DNA from: Magnetococcales bacterium
Lineage (GTDB): Bacteria > Pseudomonadota > Magnetococcia > Magnetococcales > JADFYX01
Assembly (NCBI GenBank): GCA_002753565.1
Contig: PEAM01000027.1
Span: 1-59,734, forward strand
Direction of reading: 5' to 3'
Length of the DNA: 59,734 nt
Below the pieces are notes generated by a model. It was not told the DNA's origin. It searched no databases and saw nothing but the letters and a program-made list of their open reading frames with translations. The translations under genes were made by a program, and so were the position numbers. Of this stretch, positions 26,765 to 35,972 are shown piece after piece; the first letter of the stretch is position 1; each line of letters begins with the position of its first letter.

Positions 26765-27568
26765 TTAAGGGATCAGAAAAACAATTAACAGACCCAAGAG
26801 GATACGATAGACCACAAAAAGGGTCATGTTTCGAGATTTGACCCACGCCAGCAGCCAGTGAATCACCCCAAAGGCCGAAAAAAGGGCGACAAAAAAACCC
26901 ACCGCCAAAAAGCTCCATTGGGAGAGAGAGGGTTGGCTCTGCACCAAGGTCATGAACTCCAACCCTCCCGCCAACAACCCAACCGGAATAGCCAGTAGAA
27001 AAGCAAAACGGGCCGCTGTCTCCCGATCAAACCCCAAAAAAAGACCCGCTGTTATGGTTACCCCCGAACGAGAGGCGCCGGGAATCAGGGCAAACACCTG
27101 TCCCATCCCAATCAGCACGGCATCCTTCCAGGTCAACCCCCCCATTACCCTCGAGCCCACCTTGCGGTCCGACAGCCAGAGCACCACCCCAAAAACCATA
27201 GAGGCCGCAGCAATGACCAGAGGGTCTCGACCCAGGGTAGCTACCTGCTCTTTGAAGGCAAGCCCAACCAGCCCCACCGGAATGGTTGCCAACCCCACCC
27301 CCCAGGCCAGATAACCCGAAGGATTATGCTGCAACCCCCCCACACGCAGAGAGCGAAAAAAACCACGCAGCAGATCTTTAAGGTCGGCCCTAAAATAGAA
27401 CAGAACCGCCACCAGAGTACCGGTATTCACCGCCACATCGAAAACCAGCCCCTGATCCTCCCAGCCAAAAAGATGCGGCATCAGGATCAGATGGCCAGAA
27501 GAGCTGATGGGGAGAAATTCTGTCACCCCCTGGACAAGGCCCAGGATTATCGCTTGCAACCACGCCAT
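26765..27568 (-). CDS. uppP: Undecaprenyl-diphosphatase
   Basis: 267 residues, the normal BacA/UppP size, with about eight membrane helices. Family motifs are QGVTEFLPISSSGHL near the N-terminus and PGASRSGVTITAGLFLG in the second half, which form the active site. The enzyme dephosphorylates undecaprenyl diphosphate to recycle the lipid carrier for peptidoglycan and surface polysaccharides and can confer bacitracin resistance. It sits between gspF-like and mscK-like genes with 78-bp and 30-bp gaps. Confidence 0.96.
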   Translation of the reverse strand: MAWLQAIILGLVQGVTEFLPISSSGHLILMPHLFGWEDQGLVFDVAVNTGTLVAVLFYFRADLKDLLRGFFRSLRVGGLQHNPSGYLAWGVGLATIPVGLVGLAFKEQVATLGRDPLVIAAASMVFGVVLWLSDRKVGSRVMGGLTWKDAVLIGMGQVFALIPGASRSGVTITAGLFLGFDRETAARFAFLLAIPVGLLAGGLEFMTLVQSQPSLSQWSFLAVGFFVALFSAFGVIHWLLAWVKSRNMTLFVVYRILLGLLIVFLIP

Positions 27569-27646
27569 CGGCTTTCTGACTCCTCCATTGTTTTATATAC
27601 TGAACCAAAGGCAGACGACCCCCCCTTGGAGGAGGTGGCAGAACCC

Positions 27647-28864
27647 CTAGTAACTCATGTTGCTCACAGATTGATAGATAGGGGCAAAAACCGATAGAAT
27701 GATCCAGGCCAGCAACAACCCCATGGTCAGGGTTAAAATGGGCTCGATCATTGACTGCAACCGGGTGACACTCTCCCGCACCTCCCGATCAAGAAAATAG
27801 CTGGCATTCATCAGGGCCGAAGAGAGCTGCCCCCCCTCCTCTCCGGCCTCCATCAGTTTGGGTAGGGGGGGAGGAAAAACACCCGCCTCCTTGAAGGCGG
27901 CGCTGATGGAGAGACCATGAGAGACCCGAACCACAACCTGCTGCATCCGCTTGAGAACCTCTCGGTTTTCACTCAAACGACCATTGATCTCAATCGCCTC
28001 CAACACCGGAACCCCCGAACGGTACATCAGGGCAAAGTTGGCGGTAAAACGGACCAGGAAGATTTTGTAGATCAAGGGGCCAAAAAACCAAATCCGCAAT
28101 TTAAAACGGTCCACCTTCAAATGAAACGACGGACTAAGCCGACAGAACAGGCGAACGGCAAACAGCCCCAAGACCGGCACCAACAGAAAGCTCCACCACC
28201 AGTTGATTAAAAAATCGGAGAACAGAAGCAGTGCCTGGGTATAAAAAGGGACGCTATCCCCCACCTGAGAGAGAAAACTCATCAGTTGTGGCACCACATA
28301 AACCATCATAAAGGCCCCAACACCCAAAATAACCACGCCGGTAAAGGCGGGATAGCGGATGGCCTGTTTGGCCTGGGATTCCAACTCATCCTCCCACTTC
28401 AGGTTTTCGCCCAGCCCCTGAAACACCTCAACCATTTTCCCGGTTCGCTCCCCTACACGAACCAGGCTGGAGATGAAAGAGGGAAAAACCGAAGGGTAGG
28501 AGCCAAGGGCATCGGAAAGATTTTTCCCGTTTTGGATATCCACCAGAATCGTGGTAATGGCCTCTTGAAATCGAGGCGAGTCCACACTCTCTCGAACCCC
28601 CTCCAAGGCGGTGGGGATGGAGTTGCCCGCCGATAACATCTGCTCCATATGCAGGCAGAAAAGAATCAGGGTTTTACGCTCCACCCGCCGATTGAACAGA
28701 GCACTAAAAAAGGAGAGGGATCGCTCGCCATCCTGTTTGTGGCTGATGAGCAGCAGATCGAGGGAGGTGAGTCGCTGCTCCAGATCCCGTTCATTTTCCG
28801 CCTCCATGGAGCCGTGCCGAATAGAGCCTTGAGGATTGGAGGCCTTATAGTGGTAGTGTGGCAT
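27647..28864 (-). CDS. Type II secretion/type IV pilus inner-membrane platform protein, GspF-like
   Basis: 405 residues with the duplicated T2SSF layout: a soluble N-terminal part (YHYKASNPQGS typical of PilC/GspF), a first helical bundle, membrane helices near ~170 and ~220, a second bundle (FTANFALMYRSGVPVLEAIE) and a last helix near the C-terminus. GspF/PilC is the cytoplasmic-membrane platform that the motor ATPase works on to insert or remove pilins. The ATG is 9 bp after the gspE-like stop, so the two are one unit. No secretin or prepilin peptidase is in the window. Confidence 0.92.
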   Translation of the reverse strand: MPHYHYKASNPQGSIRHGSMEAENERDLEQRLTSLDLLLISHKQDGERSLSFFSALFNRRVERKTLILFCLHMEQMLSAGNSIPTALEGVRESVDSPRFQEAITTILVDIQNGKNLSDALGSYPSVFPSFISSLVRVGERTGKMVEVFQGLGENLKWEDELESQAKQAIRYPAFTGVVILGVGAFMMVYVVPQLMSFLSQVGDSVPFYTQALLLFSDFLINWWWSFLLVPVLGLFAVRLFCRLSPSFHLKVDRFKLRIWFFGPLIYKIFLVRFTANFALMYRSGVPVLEAIEINGRLSENREVLKRMQQVVVRVSHGLSISAAFKEAGVFPPPLPKLMEAGEEGGQLSSALMNASYFLDREVRESVTRLQSMIEPILTLTMGLLLAWIILSVFAPIYQSVSNMSY

Positions 28865-28873
28865 GGATGACTC

Positions 28874-31618
28874 CTAGTTATTGCGTATGTGAGCCGAAGT
28901 ATCCAGAACTCGACCCACCTCATCCAGGGTGGTCTCCCCGGCACGAACCCATTCAAAACCATCCTCCACCATGGACCTGAACCCCTTGGAGAGCGCCAAC
29001 TCACGAAAAGCGGTCAGGGTGGCCCCCTGAGAGACCAGATCATCGAAGGCCTCATCCACCTGCAGCACCTCCATTAATGGAAGCCGACCCTGATAACCGG
29101 TGTGGTAGCAGTTTTCGCAACCGACCGGATGGTAGAGCGTCACCTTCTCCCCGCTCGCCAAGCCTAACAGCTCCGCCTCGGAAGCCGTAACCGGTTGAGG
29201 GGTGCGGCACTTTTTACAGAGTCGTCGCACCAAGCGCTGGGAGAGGATGCTGTTGATGTTTCCTGCAATGAAATCGCTGGAGGCACCCAAATTCATCAGA
29301 CGGGGAATGGCCCCCAGGGTGGAGTTGGCATGGAGAGTGGTAAAGACCAGGTGACCGGTCATTGCCGCCTGTAGCGCCATGTTGGCAGTCTCTTTATCGT
29401 GTACCTCACCAACCAGAATAATATCCGGGTCCTGCCAGAGCAGGGCACGAATACCGGCAGAATAGTCCAGCCCTGCCTCTGGGTTGACCGAGGTCTGGAG
29501 AATAGAGGGCATGGGATACTCCACCGGGTCTTCCATGGTCATGATATTGACCCCCTCCTGGTTGAGGTGGTTGAGCATGGAGTACAACGAAGTGGTTTTG
29601 CCGCTGCCGGTCGGACCGGTTACCAGCACAAGTCCGCCAGGGCGTTTAAGCAGGGTAAACAGAGCATCCAGATTATAGGCCGAGACACCAATCTCCTCTA
29701 ATGAACGAATCTCCTGGCTTAAGTCCAACACCCGCAAAACAATATTTTCGCCATTGATGGTCGGCTGGATGGAGACCCGAAAATTGACCGTCTGTCCCAG
29801 GTAGGGAAAGGAGATCTGTCCGGTCTGGGGAATCCGGGTCTCGGCAATATTAATATCCCCCATCACTTTAATCCGCACCACCAAGCTGGAAAGCAGCTTG
29901 CGGTGTATGGAGTAGATCTGGTGTAAAATGCCATCGATCCGATAGCGAATGCGGACAAAGCCCGCCGTTGGGCCGATATGAATATCGGAGGCGTTGCGTT
30001 TTACCGCATCATGGAGCAGGGCGTTGACCAATCGAACCATGGGGTGGCTGAAGGGATCTTCGGAGGAGTCTGCCAGCGCATCCAGCGCCACCTCTCCAGT
30101 CTCCAACTCCCGCAACACCCCTTCCACAGAGAGCTGGCTGTCATAGAGACGATCGATGGCAGAGGCAATCGCCCGCTCGCCAGCCAAAAGCGGTTTGATC
30201 TGCACCCCCGGCATCTGCCTGGCCAACAGAATATCCAAGGCCGCCACATTCATGGGGTTGGACATGGCGACAGTAAGCACCGCCCCCTCTTCATCATACA
30301 ACAAGGGCAGAATGGAGTGGCGTTGGGCAAAAAACTTGGTGACCCGTGACAGCGCTTCCGGTTGTGGAAGCACTTCGGTTAAATCGACACTCTCGTGGTG
30401 AAGAAGTCCCGCCAGGGTCTCTCGGACCTCCACTTCACTGACCATCCCCATGTCAATTAATACCTTGCCCAGGGTACGACCGCTCCCCTTCTGCTCGGTC
30501 AGGGCTGCCTGAAGTTGATCCTGGGTCAGCAGTTTTTTCTCTAGCAGCACATCACCCAACCGTCGAACCGGCTTGACCGACTCCTCCTCTTTGGTGACCT
30601 CGACAGGTGGTTTGGCTTTAAAGCGTTGAACCATCCCCTCCAGTCGTCGCAACACTCCGCTGGAGCTGAATTGGATCTCATCCGGGCAGGCGTAGTGGTT
30701 GCGTGAAGGGCGGCGGAGTAGCAGGTGGCCATAGAGTAGTTCAGAGCCGCCCTCCTCTCCCCCTGGCATCATCCCTACCCGTTTTTTCAGCTCAGAAACT
30801 GCCACACCATGAAAGCAGACCCCATCCACCACCTCTTCGGCGGGCATCTGATCGGCCAGATCCTCTGGCGCCACCAAGAAGACATCCAGGGTTTGGTCCT
30901 GGTTTAGAAGTCGCAGACTGAGCAGATAGCCTCGGGTACGGGCGACCTCCAGGCGGATATGGTCGAACAGGGAACCGCTCTCGGCTCCGGGCAGAGGGGT
31001 CTTTCGGCTGATTTGTGTCCGGCCCCGCTGAAAAAAGGTCTGGCGCAAGCCATCCGAATGCAGGGTGATGAGCAGAGTAAAATCGTAGCTGACCGAGATC
31101 TCTCGAAGCAGCTCCCGACTCAACAACTGCAGGGACCATATGCCAAAAACCGGTGCCTGCCGCTCCTGCAGTCGCTTCATCCAGGGGGAGACGAGATCGG
31201 GGTTTACCAGCGCAGAAAAAAGAATATTCTCCCGTTTATCCTTGCCTCTCCCTTGGGAGACGGCCCGACGATAGGGGGTTGCCTGAAAAAGCCGCTCCAG
31301 GCGACGGTTGAGAACCTGTTGGCGATTCTCTCCACGCAGGGGAGGAATGCTCTCCCGGCGCAACTCCTCCTCCACCACATCCACCAGAACAAACAGGGGT
31401 GAGCTGTCTCCCTCTTGTCGATTCAAGGCCTCTTCAAAGGCCTGCCACCCCACGGCATCATGACTGAACAGACCTTCCCGTGTGAACGCTCCCCCTTTGA
31501 GCCAACGATAAAAAACAAGCCCCTGGCTGGAGAGTAACAGAAGGCGAGACGCCTGCCGCCTTGCCGGAAGAAAAGAGCGGGGGTTTTCGAACAAAGAGGA
31601 TAATAGAGGCATGGTCAT
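28874..31618 (-). CDS. GspE/PilB-type ATPase with actin-like N-terminal extension and MshEN domain
   Basis: 914 residues, far longer than usual GspE/PilB (~500-570). Residues ~1-330 look like a separate domain (FVLVDVVEEELRRESIP, SALVNPDLVSPW), resembling stand-alone proteins encoded beside MSHA-type pilus ATPases and perhaps GspL/PilM-like. RRLGDVLLEKKLLTQDQL at ~351-368 matches the MshEN c-di-GMP-binding repeat and a second copy follows (TLGKVLIDMGMVSEVEV). The motor has Walker A GPTGSGKTTSL (~667), Asp box, GEVHDKETA and a tetracysteine zinc site (CKKC ~803, CENC ~835). It powers pseudopilus or pilus assembly. An alternative ATG lies two codons downstream. Confidence 0.9.
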   Translation of the reverse strand: MTMPLLSSLFENPRSFLPARRQASRLLLLSSQGLVFYRWLKGGAFTREGLFSHDAVGWQAFEEALNRQEGDSSPLFVLVDVVEEELRRESIPPLRGENRQQVLNRRLERLFQATPYRRAVSQGRGKDKRENILFSALVNPDLVSPWMKRLQERQAPVFGIWSLQLLSRELLREISVSYDFTLLITLHSDGLRQTFFQRGRTQISRKTPLPGAESGSLFDHIRLEVARTRGYLLSLRLLNQDQTLDVFLVAPEDLADQMPAEEVVDGVCFHGVAVSELKKRVGMMPGGEEGGSELLYGHLLLRRPSRNHYACPDEIQFSSSGVLRRLEGMVQRFKAKPPVEVTKEEESVKPVRRLGDVLLEKKLLTQDQLQAALTEQKGSGRTLGKVLIDMGMVSEVEVRETLAGLLHHESVDLTEVLPQPEALSRVTKFFAQRHSILPLLYDEEGAVLTVAMSNPMNVAALDILLARQMPGVQIKPLLAGERAIASAIDRLYDSQLSVEGVLRELETGEVALDALADSSEDPFSHPMVRLVNALLHDAVKRNASDIHIGPTAGFVRIRYRIDGILHQIYSIHRKLLSSLVVRIKVMGDINIAETRIPQTGQISFPYLGQTVNFRVSIQPTINGENIVLRVLDLSQEIRSLEEIGVSAYNLDALFTLLKRPGGLVLVTGPTGSGKTTSLYSMLNHLNQEGVNIMTMEDPVEYPMPSILQTSVNPEAGLDYSAGIRALLWQDPDIILVGEVHDKETANMALQAAMTGHLVFTTLHANSTLGAIPRLMNLGASSDFIAGNINSILSQRLVRRLCKKCRTPQPVTASEAELLGLASGEKVTLYHPVGCENCYHTGYQGRLPLMEVLQVDEAFDDLVSQGATLTAFRELALSKGFRSMVEDGFEWVRAGETTLDEVGRVLDTSAHIRNN

Positions 31619-31746
31619 TCAACCTGATGGTTGGTTATAGAACGTTAAGATTCCCTGTACCGACCTACCGTTCAGATCGGATCAAGCCGTTGGTGGTGCA
31701 GCCAATATTTCTTGAATGAAACATGGTAATCTATTGTGAGAGAGGA

Positions 31747-32481
31747 TTAAAGGAAGTCAATATCAGACTCAATACAGCGGATAAACGACCCCTCCAGGCT
31801 CTGGGCAGGGAAGCGTTCCCGGCACCCTTGAGGAGAGCCGACAAAACGGAGTCGGCCCTTGTGCAAAATTGCCATCCGATCACACAGCTCTTCTACATCC
31901 GTCAACAGGTGGGTACTAAAAAAAAGGCTGCCCCCCTTCCCCTTCAAACGCAAAAGCTCCTGTTTCAACAATACCCGAGCCTTGGGGTCCAGACCGCTCA
32001 TGGGTTCATCCAACAGCAACAGCGGTTTCTCACTGAGCAAACAGCCCATCAAGCCCAGTTTTTGTATCATCCCCTTGGAGTAGGAGCCTACCGATTGATC
32101 CAGAGCAGCCGGATCAAAGTCCAACGCTTCCAATAACCTCTCCACAGCATCTTCTTGAAAGGGGCGGCTGTGGAGCCGCATGAAATAACGCAAAAAGTGC
32201 CGGCCTGATAAAAAAGGCGGTGGTATGAACCGCTCCGGCAGATAGGCCAGAGGTTCTCTGGAACGGGGCAGGCGATGGGTCTGACCCCCGATCTCAATCT
32301 CACCTGCATCCACCTCGATAAAGTCCAGAAGCCCTTTCATCAGGGTAGTTTTCCCCTGGCCATTGGCACCAACCAAGGCAAAAAACTCACCAACCCCAAC
32401 CGTCAGGTCCACCCCCTCCAGTACCTTGTTATCGGCATAGCTTTTAACAACCCCCTTAAAGTCCAACACCGGCTGGGTCAT
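31747..32481 (-). CDS. ABC transporter ATP-binding protein
   Basis: 244 residues, one nucleotide-binding domain. Walker A is GANGQGKTTLM (~38-48), the signature is VGSYSKGMIQKLGLM, and Walker B is LLLLDEPMSGLDP followed by the switch His in FFSTHLL. It resembles the CcmA/NosF class used with ABC-2 type permeases for export or assembly. The likely partner is the permease at 34302-35090, although prepilin 1 and an unknown gene lie between. ATG 32481 was chosen; a TTG six codons upstream has a better purine tract (aaagggg) and cannot be excluded. Confidence 0.9.
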   Translation of the reverse strand: MTQPVLDFKGVVKSYADNKVLEGVDLTVGVGEFFALVGANGQGKTTLMKGLLDFIEVDAGEIEIGGQTHRLPRSREPLAYLPERFIPPPFLSGRHFLRYFMRLHSRPFQEDAVERLLEALDFDPAALDQSVGSYSKGMIQKLGLMGCLLSEKPLLLLDEPMSGLDPKARVLLKQELLRLKGKGGSLFFSTHLLTDVEELCDRMAILHKGRLRFVGSPQGCRERFPAQSLEGSFIRCIESDIDFL

Positions 32482-32513
32482 TGACTGTACGCCTACCAAA
32501 GGCGCCCCTTTTG

Positions 32514-32570
32514 TTCCATGATCACAGTAAAAAACCCGCCTGAAGCGGGTTTTTTACTGTGATCATGGAA
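32514..32570. terminator. Long perfect hairpin, probable bidirectional terminator
   Basis: Two 26-bp arms (32514-32539 and 32545-32570) are perfectly complementary around a 5-base loop. Each arm holds a run of six A or T next to the GC core, so it reads as a terminator on both strands. It lies 14 bp after the prepilin 1 stop on the minus strand and 32 bp before the ABC ATPase start. A 26-bp perfect stem is much longer than termination requires. Confidence 0.8.
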
Positions 32571-32584
32571 GTCACATGAAAAGA

Positions 32585-33436
32585 CTAAAACAGATAGACC
32601 CCACCACAATTGGTTACCTGACTGATAATAGCCCAAACCTTGGGCGGAACCGTAATATCTTTGAGGGACTGGGCGGTGGTCGCCGCCGTGATGATCTCAC
32701 CATTGGCATCAAAGGCATTGGCAGCACAGACATCCCCTACCCCCGAGGTGGGAGAGAGAAAGGAGTCGGCCACACGAATGGAGCCGTTTGCCGGGTTACC
32801 ATCGTCAATCTTGCGGTCAATCTCAGCAATAATCTCCACAGGCAGGTTGGCACCGGTCCAAAGTTGGTTGCTCATGGCGACATCCGATGAGGTGTTGCGT
32901 CCGCTCTGTTCGTTAGCGTAGACAAGCACCATGGAACCATTAAAGGCGTTGCTCATACAGGTTGTGGCGGGACAGGACCACAGGGCAACATCTCCCGCTG
33001 TGGTCGTACCCAGGTTGGCAAGAGGCTTGCCGTCGAAACTACCCGAAACGTAACCGGCTCGGGCCAGATGTTTCCAGGCATAGGCGGTTTCGGCCCCTCG
33101 ATTGGCGGCATCAATCTCTGGCAGAGTCGTATCGGTTCCGGTCATCTTGACACTATAGCCAATACGACGGTTACCATCTCCATTTTCGCCGTTGAGCCCA
33201 GGAATATTTTCCGTGGCAACCGAATAGTCTCCGGGCAGCGCCCGGTAGCGATCTGAAAATCCAAGGACAGCCGCCTTGATGGCATTGCCCTGATCGACCA
33301 CATTATGGGTTCGGGCACTTTTGATCATCTCCTGCCCTTTCAAAACCCCGCCCAACAACAGGCCGATGATGACCACAACAATTGCTATTTCAATGAGGGT
33401 AAAGCCGGCCTGAGAGCCGGTTTTTTGGATAGCCAT
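32585..33436 (-). CDS. Type IV prepilin-like protein (prepilin 1)
   Basis: 283 residues. The class III signal is short and basic, with the prepilin peptidase site and helix G-FTLIEIAIVVVIIGLLLGG at residues ~12-30, including the conserved Glu at +5. The globular part has YRALPGDYSVAT, a motif frequent in a broad family of prepilin-type proteins, and an internal Cys pair (CPATTC). Its role as major or minor pilin is not determinable. ggag lies 8 bp before ATG 33436, whereas the upstream extension to 33511 lacks support. It is closed by the long hairpin at 32514-32570. Confidence 0.9.
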   Translation of the reverse strand: MAIQKTGSQAGFTLIEIAIVVVIIGLLLGGVLKGQEMIKSARTHNVVDQGNAIKAAVLGFSDRYRALPGDYSVATENIPGLNGENGDGNRRIGYSVKMTGTDTTLPEIDAANRGAETAYAWKHLARAGYVSGSFDGKPLANLGTTTAGDVALWSCPATTCMSNAFNGSMVLVYANEQSGRNTSSDVAMSNQLWTGANLPVEIIAEIDRKIDDGNPANGSIRVADSFLSPTSGVGDVCAANAFDANGEIITAATTAQSLKDITVPPKVWAIISQVTNCGGVYLF

Positions 33437-33557
33437 TTTACACACTCCAGAAAAAATACCATAATAACGACTTACTAATCTCCCATAGTAAACTAAAGAT
33501 CTCAACATCAATCAACAAGGGTAAATGAGAATAAAAAGTGCTGTGCAGCGGGTCAAC

Positions 33558-34301
33558 TCATGGGGGGGAGCTGTCAACCATCCTGTTTTCCAGACTTCTC
33601 AACCGCTCACTTAACAGATGAATCTCTTGGGGGGAGGTGACCTCTCCACTGGCGAGCAACCCACCGATAAACAGCCGAGCCTCCTCCAACTCCCCCATCT
33701 CCTCCAGAAGGGTAAACTCCATCTGTTTTACCCAACCAGGAACCCCCGGCCCCGTGGCATGGCGAGCCAGGGCACGGGCATATTTCAAGGCCAGCGGGAG
33801 ATCTTTCAAGCGATGTTTAGCCAAAATAGCCACATGACCCAACCAGGGCCAACGCCGATTGGGGTCCTGCAGAAAAGCCCGATAGACAAACGCCGACATA
33901 ATACGTTGTGTCTGGGCTCTGGGAATATCGGCATAGAAACGGCTGGCAACAAGCAGGGGATAGGCGGCCTCTGGGTCGAGGGCTAAAATCCGGCTTAACC
34001 ATTTTTCCAACAGCAGAGGGTCCAGATCAGTCAAGCGAATACTCACCCCCGACTGATAGTCAAACGCCTGCAGCCAGAGCATCAGGAGCTTAGCCAGGGT
34101 AACCGGCTCCCCCAAGCTGGCAACCAGAAGAACCTTCTCGTTGGGTGGGTTGAAAAGCTGCTCAGGCCTGGCCTTTGGCTCGGGTTGCAGCCCATGAAAA
34201 ACCAGCTGCAAAACCAGTGCAACCCCCATCAAGGCAAAGGCTCCGGTCGGAACATGGGAAAGAGGCCGGTTTTGCCCAACCTTTAACGACCGCCAAACCA
34301 T
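33558..34301 (-). CDS. Membrane-anchored helical protein of unknown function
   Basis: 247 residues. One hydrophobic segment (~20-38, GAFALMGVALVLQLVFHG) follows a short cytoplasmic start, and the remainder is a helical, TPR-like repeat region (LALDPEAAYPLLVASRFY, LPLALKYARALARHA). I do not recognise the family. Its start codon abuts the stop of the ABC permease gene with ggaag upstream, so it is probably translated with the permease. This context suggests an accessory subunit of the ABC exporter or an adaptor between it and the pilin machinery (inference). Confidence 0.65.
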   Translation of the reverse strand: MVWRSLKVGQNRPLSHVPTGAFALMGVALVLQLVFHGLQPEPKARPEQLFNPPNEKVLLVASLGEPVTLAKLLMLWLQAFDYQSGVSIRLTDLDPLLLEKWLSRILALDPEAAYPLLVASRFYADIPRAQTQRIMSAFVYRAFLQDPNRRWPWLGHVAILAKHRLKDLPLALKYARALARHATGPGVPGWVKQMEFTLLEEMGELEEARLFIGGLLASGEVTSPQEIHLLSERLRSLENRMVDSSPP

Positions 34302-35090
34302 CTAGACACTCTTCCGGTAGAGGTCAATGAGTGCGGCCCCACCAAGAAACAGCAGATAGATGGTCCCCTGCCCCACCACAAACAGCAGATCATCCGCTGC
34401 GGCTCCCCCATAGGCCAACCATCGGGACTGGGTAAAACGGTCCAGGCCCGGCAGCAAAAAAGAGAGCGCCCACATCATCTGGTTCATCACCCAGTTGACC
34501 ACCACCTGCTGAGGCATGATCGGCCCCTGGCCCACCAAAATCAGGCTGGTCATAACCCGAGAGAGCAGATAGATGGCAAAAACCACCGTAAAAGCAGCCG
34601 GAACCTGATTGAAGGTAAACAGACAGAACAGACTTAAAGCGACAACAATCAACAGCTCAAAAAAGAGGGAGACCGACCAGATGAAAACTTGATCTGCCGG
34701 GGCATAAAACAGCAGGGTAGCGGCAAAAGAGAGCACCATCAAAAAAGCCAGAGAGGCGTGACCGGCCAGCTTGCCAAAAAAATAGTGACTGCGTGGAACA
34801 GGCAGAGCCAAAATCAGCTCCAACCCTTTATCGTGATACTCCCGAACCTGACTATTCAGCACAAAAAGACAGAGCACCAACACCCCAGCCAGTCGCAAAA
34901 AAGAGCCCAGCAGGGCGCTCTGAATCTCTCTGCTCTCGGTCACAGCAAGGGTTCCGGCAAAGCTGGACAGCAACACACCCACAAACAAAAGCCCCAGGAC
35001 CAGAGGGATTAATCGGGTTTTAACCCCCTCCTGGATAGTCAGCGAAGCGATGGTGTTGATGGGTTGAAGAGAGGAGAAAAAACCAGACAC
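34302..35090 (-). CDS. ABC-2 type transporter permease
   Basis: 262 residues with about six membrane helices and the NosY/ABC-2 pattern: a cytoplasmic amphipathic start, REYHDKGLELILALPVPRSHYFFGKL between early helices, and hydrophobic helices to the end. GTG 35090 has aggag 6 bp upstream. With the ATP-binding protein at 31747-32481 it would make a complete exporter, though the two genes are separated by two others. The substrate is unknown. Confidence 0.85.
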   Translation of the reverse strand: MSGFFSSLQPINTIASLTIQEGVKTRLIPLVLGLLFVGVLLSSFAGTLAVTESREIQSALLGSFLRLAGVLVLCLFVLNSQVREYHDKGLELILALPVPRSHYFFGKLAGHASLAFLMVLSFAATLLFYAPADQVFIWSVSLFFELLIVVALSLFCLFTFNQVPAAFTVVFAIYLLSRVMTSLILVGQGPIMPQQVVVNWVMNQMMWALSFLLPGLDRFTQSRWLAYGGAAADDLLFVVGQGTIYLLFLGGAALIDLYRKSV

Positions 35091-35219
35091 TGAACACTCC
35101 TGAGCCGGTTACCGCCAAGAAAAAAACAGCTGTAAAGAGAAAGGTCCACCGTGCAAAGCCTTGGTACCGCAAACCCAAACCCCACCGAAGAGAAAAGAGC
35201 TACCCCTTGCCATACCGCG

Positions 35220-35933
35220 CTAAAGTGGGACAGCAAAATAGGCGATATTTTTTTCCCCCTCAACCCCCGGATCAAAGTCAGCCCGAACCGCTCCGGTAGT
35301 CAGATGGCCATCATCCAACGCTTGGTCAATCTGGATGGCGATCTCTCGAGGCAGGTTAGAAAATTCGATCACATTAAGAATAGTGGCAGGCAGCCGAACA
35401 TGGGAATGATTCTCCACCAAACCGGTGCCGCTGTTGGCAATCAAAACCACCGCTCCATAGCGGCTGCCAATATGGCTCTGCCCCCCCACCGGAGCAACCC
35501 CATCCCCTACCCCGCCGGTTATGATCCCAGCAGCCGAGAGATGGTCCCGCACACAGAGACTCTCTGATGTCAGCTTGCCCGGCAACCGCAGGTTGTTGAT
35601 CAATCCATTACCAACCCCACTCCCCCCCATTGAAGGGTTGCCCTCAACCGGAAAATGGCAATGGTCTTTTGCCACACCACCTATATCATCCCCGGCCAAA
35701 GGTAGATCACCCGGCAGGTAGTGGTATTTCTCTTTAAAATGGCTCACACCACTGGACAGATCCTGAACCAGAGCCAACAGCTCCTTGGCGTACATGCTCT
35801 GAATCAACGACTGCCCCAGCAAAATACCAGAGCCAAGCAACAGCCCGGCAATCACCATGACAATCGCCATCTCCACCAAGGTTACCCCTTGTTGTGACCA
35901 ACCATCTCTCTTCTTGTTCAGGCTGCTATTCAT
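35220..35933 (-). CDS. Type IV prepilin-like protein (prepilin 2)
   Basis: 237 residues. The prepilin site and helix read G-VTLVEMAIVMVIAGLLLGSG (residues ~17-36) with Glu at +5, although Val replaces the usual Phe at +1. The globular part has YHYLPGDLPLAGDDIGG, the same LPGD signature as prepilin 1, and several Cys. ATG 35933 was chosen over the adjacent GTG at 35936. It follows prepilin 3 with a ~40-bp gap, so they probably share a transcript. Confidence 0.88.
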   Translation of the reverse strand: MNSSLNKKRDGWSQQGVTLVEMAIVMVIAGLLLGSGILLGQSLIQSMYAKELLALVQDLSSGVSHFKEKYHYLPGDLPLAGDDIGGVAKDHCHFPVEGNPSMGGSGVGNGLINNLRLPGKLTSESLCVRDHLSAAGIITGGVGDGVAPVGGQSHIGSRYGAVVLIANSGTGLVENHSHVRLPATILNVIEFSNLPREIAIQIDQALDDGHLTTGAVRADFDPGVEGEKNIAYFAVPL

Positions 35934-35972
35934 CACTTTTCACCGCTAAAAGGCAGTCAGGCATAGTGGGTT

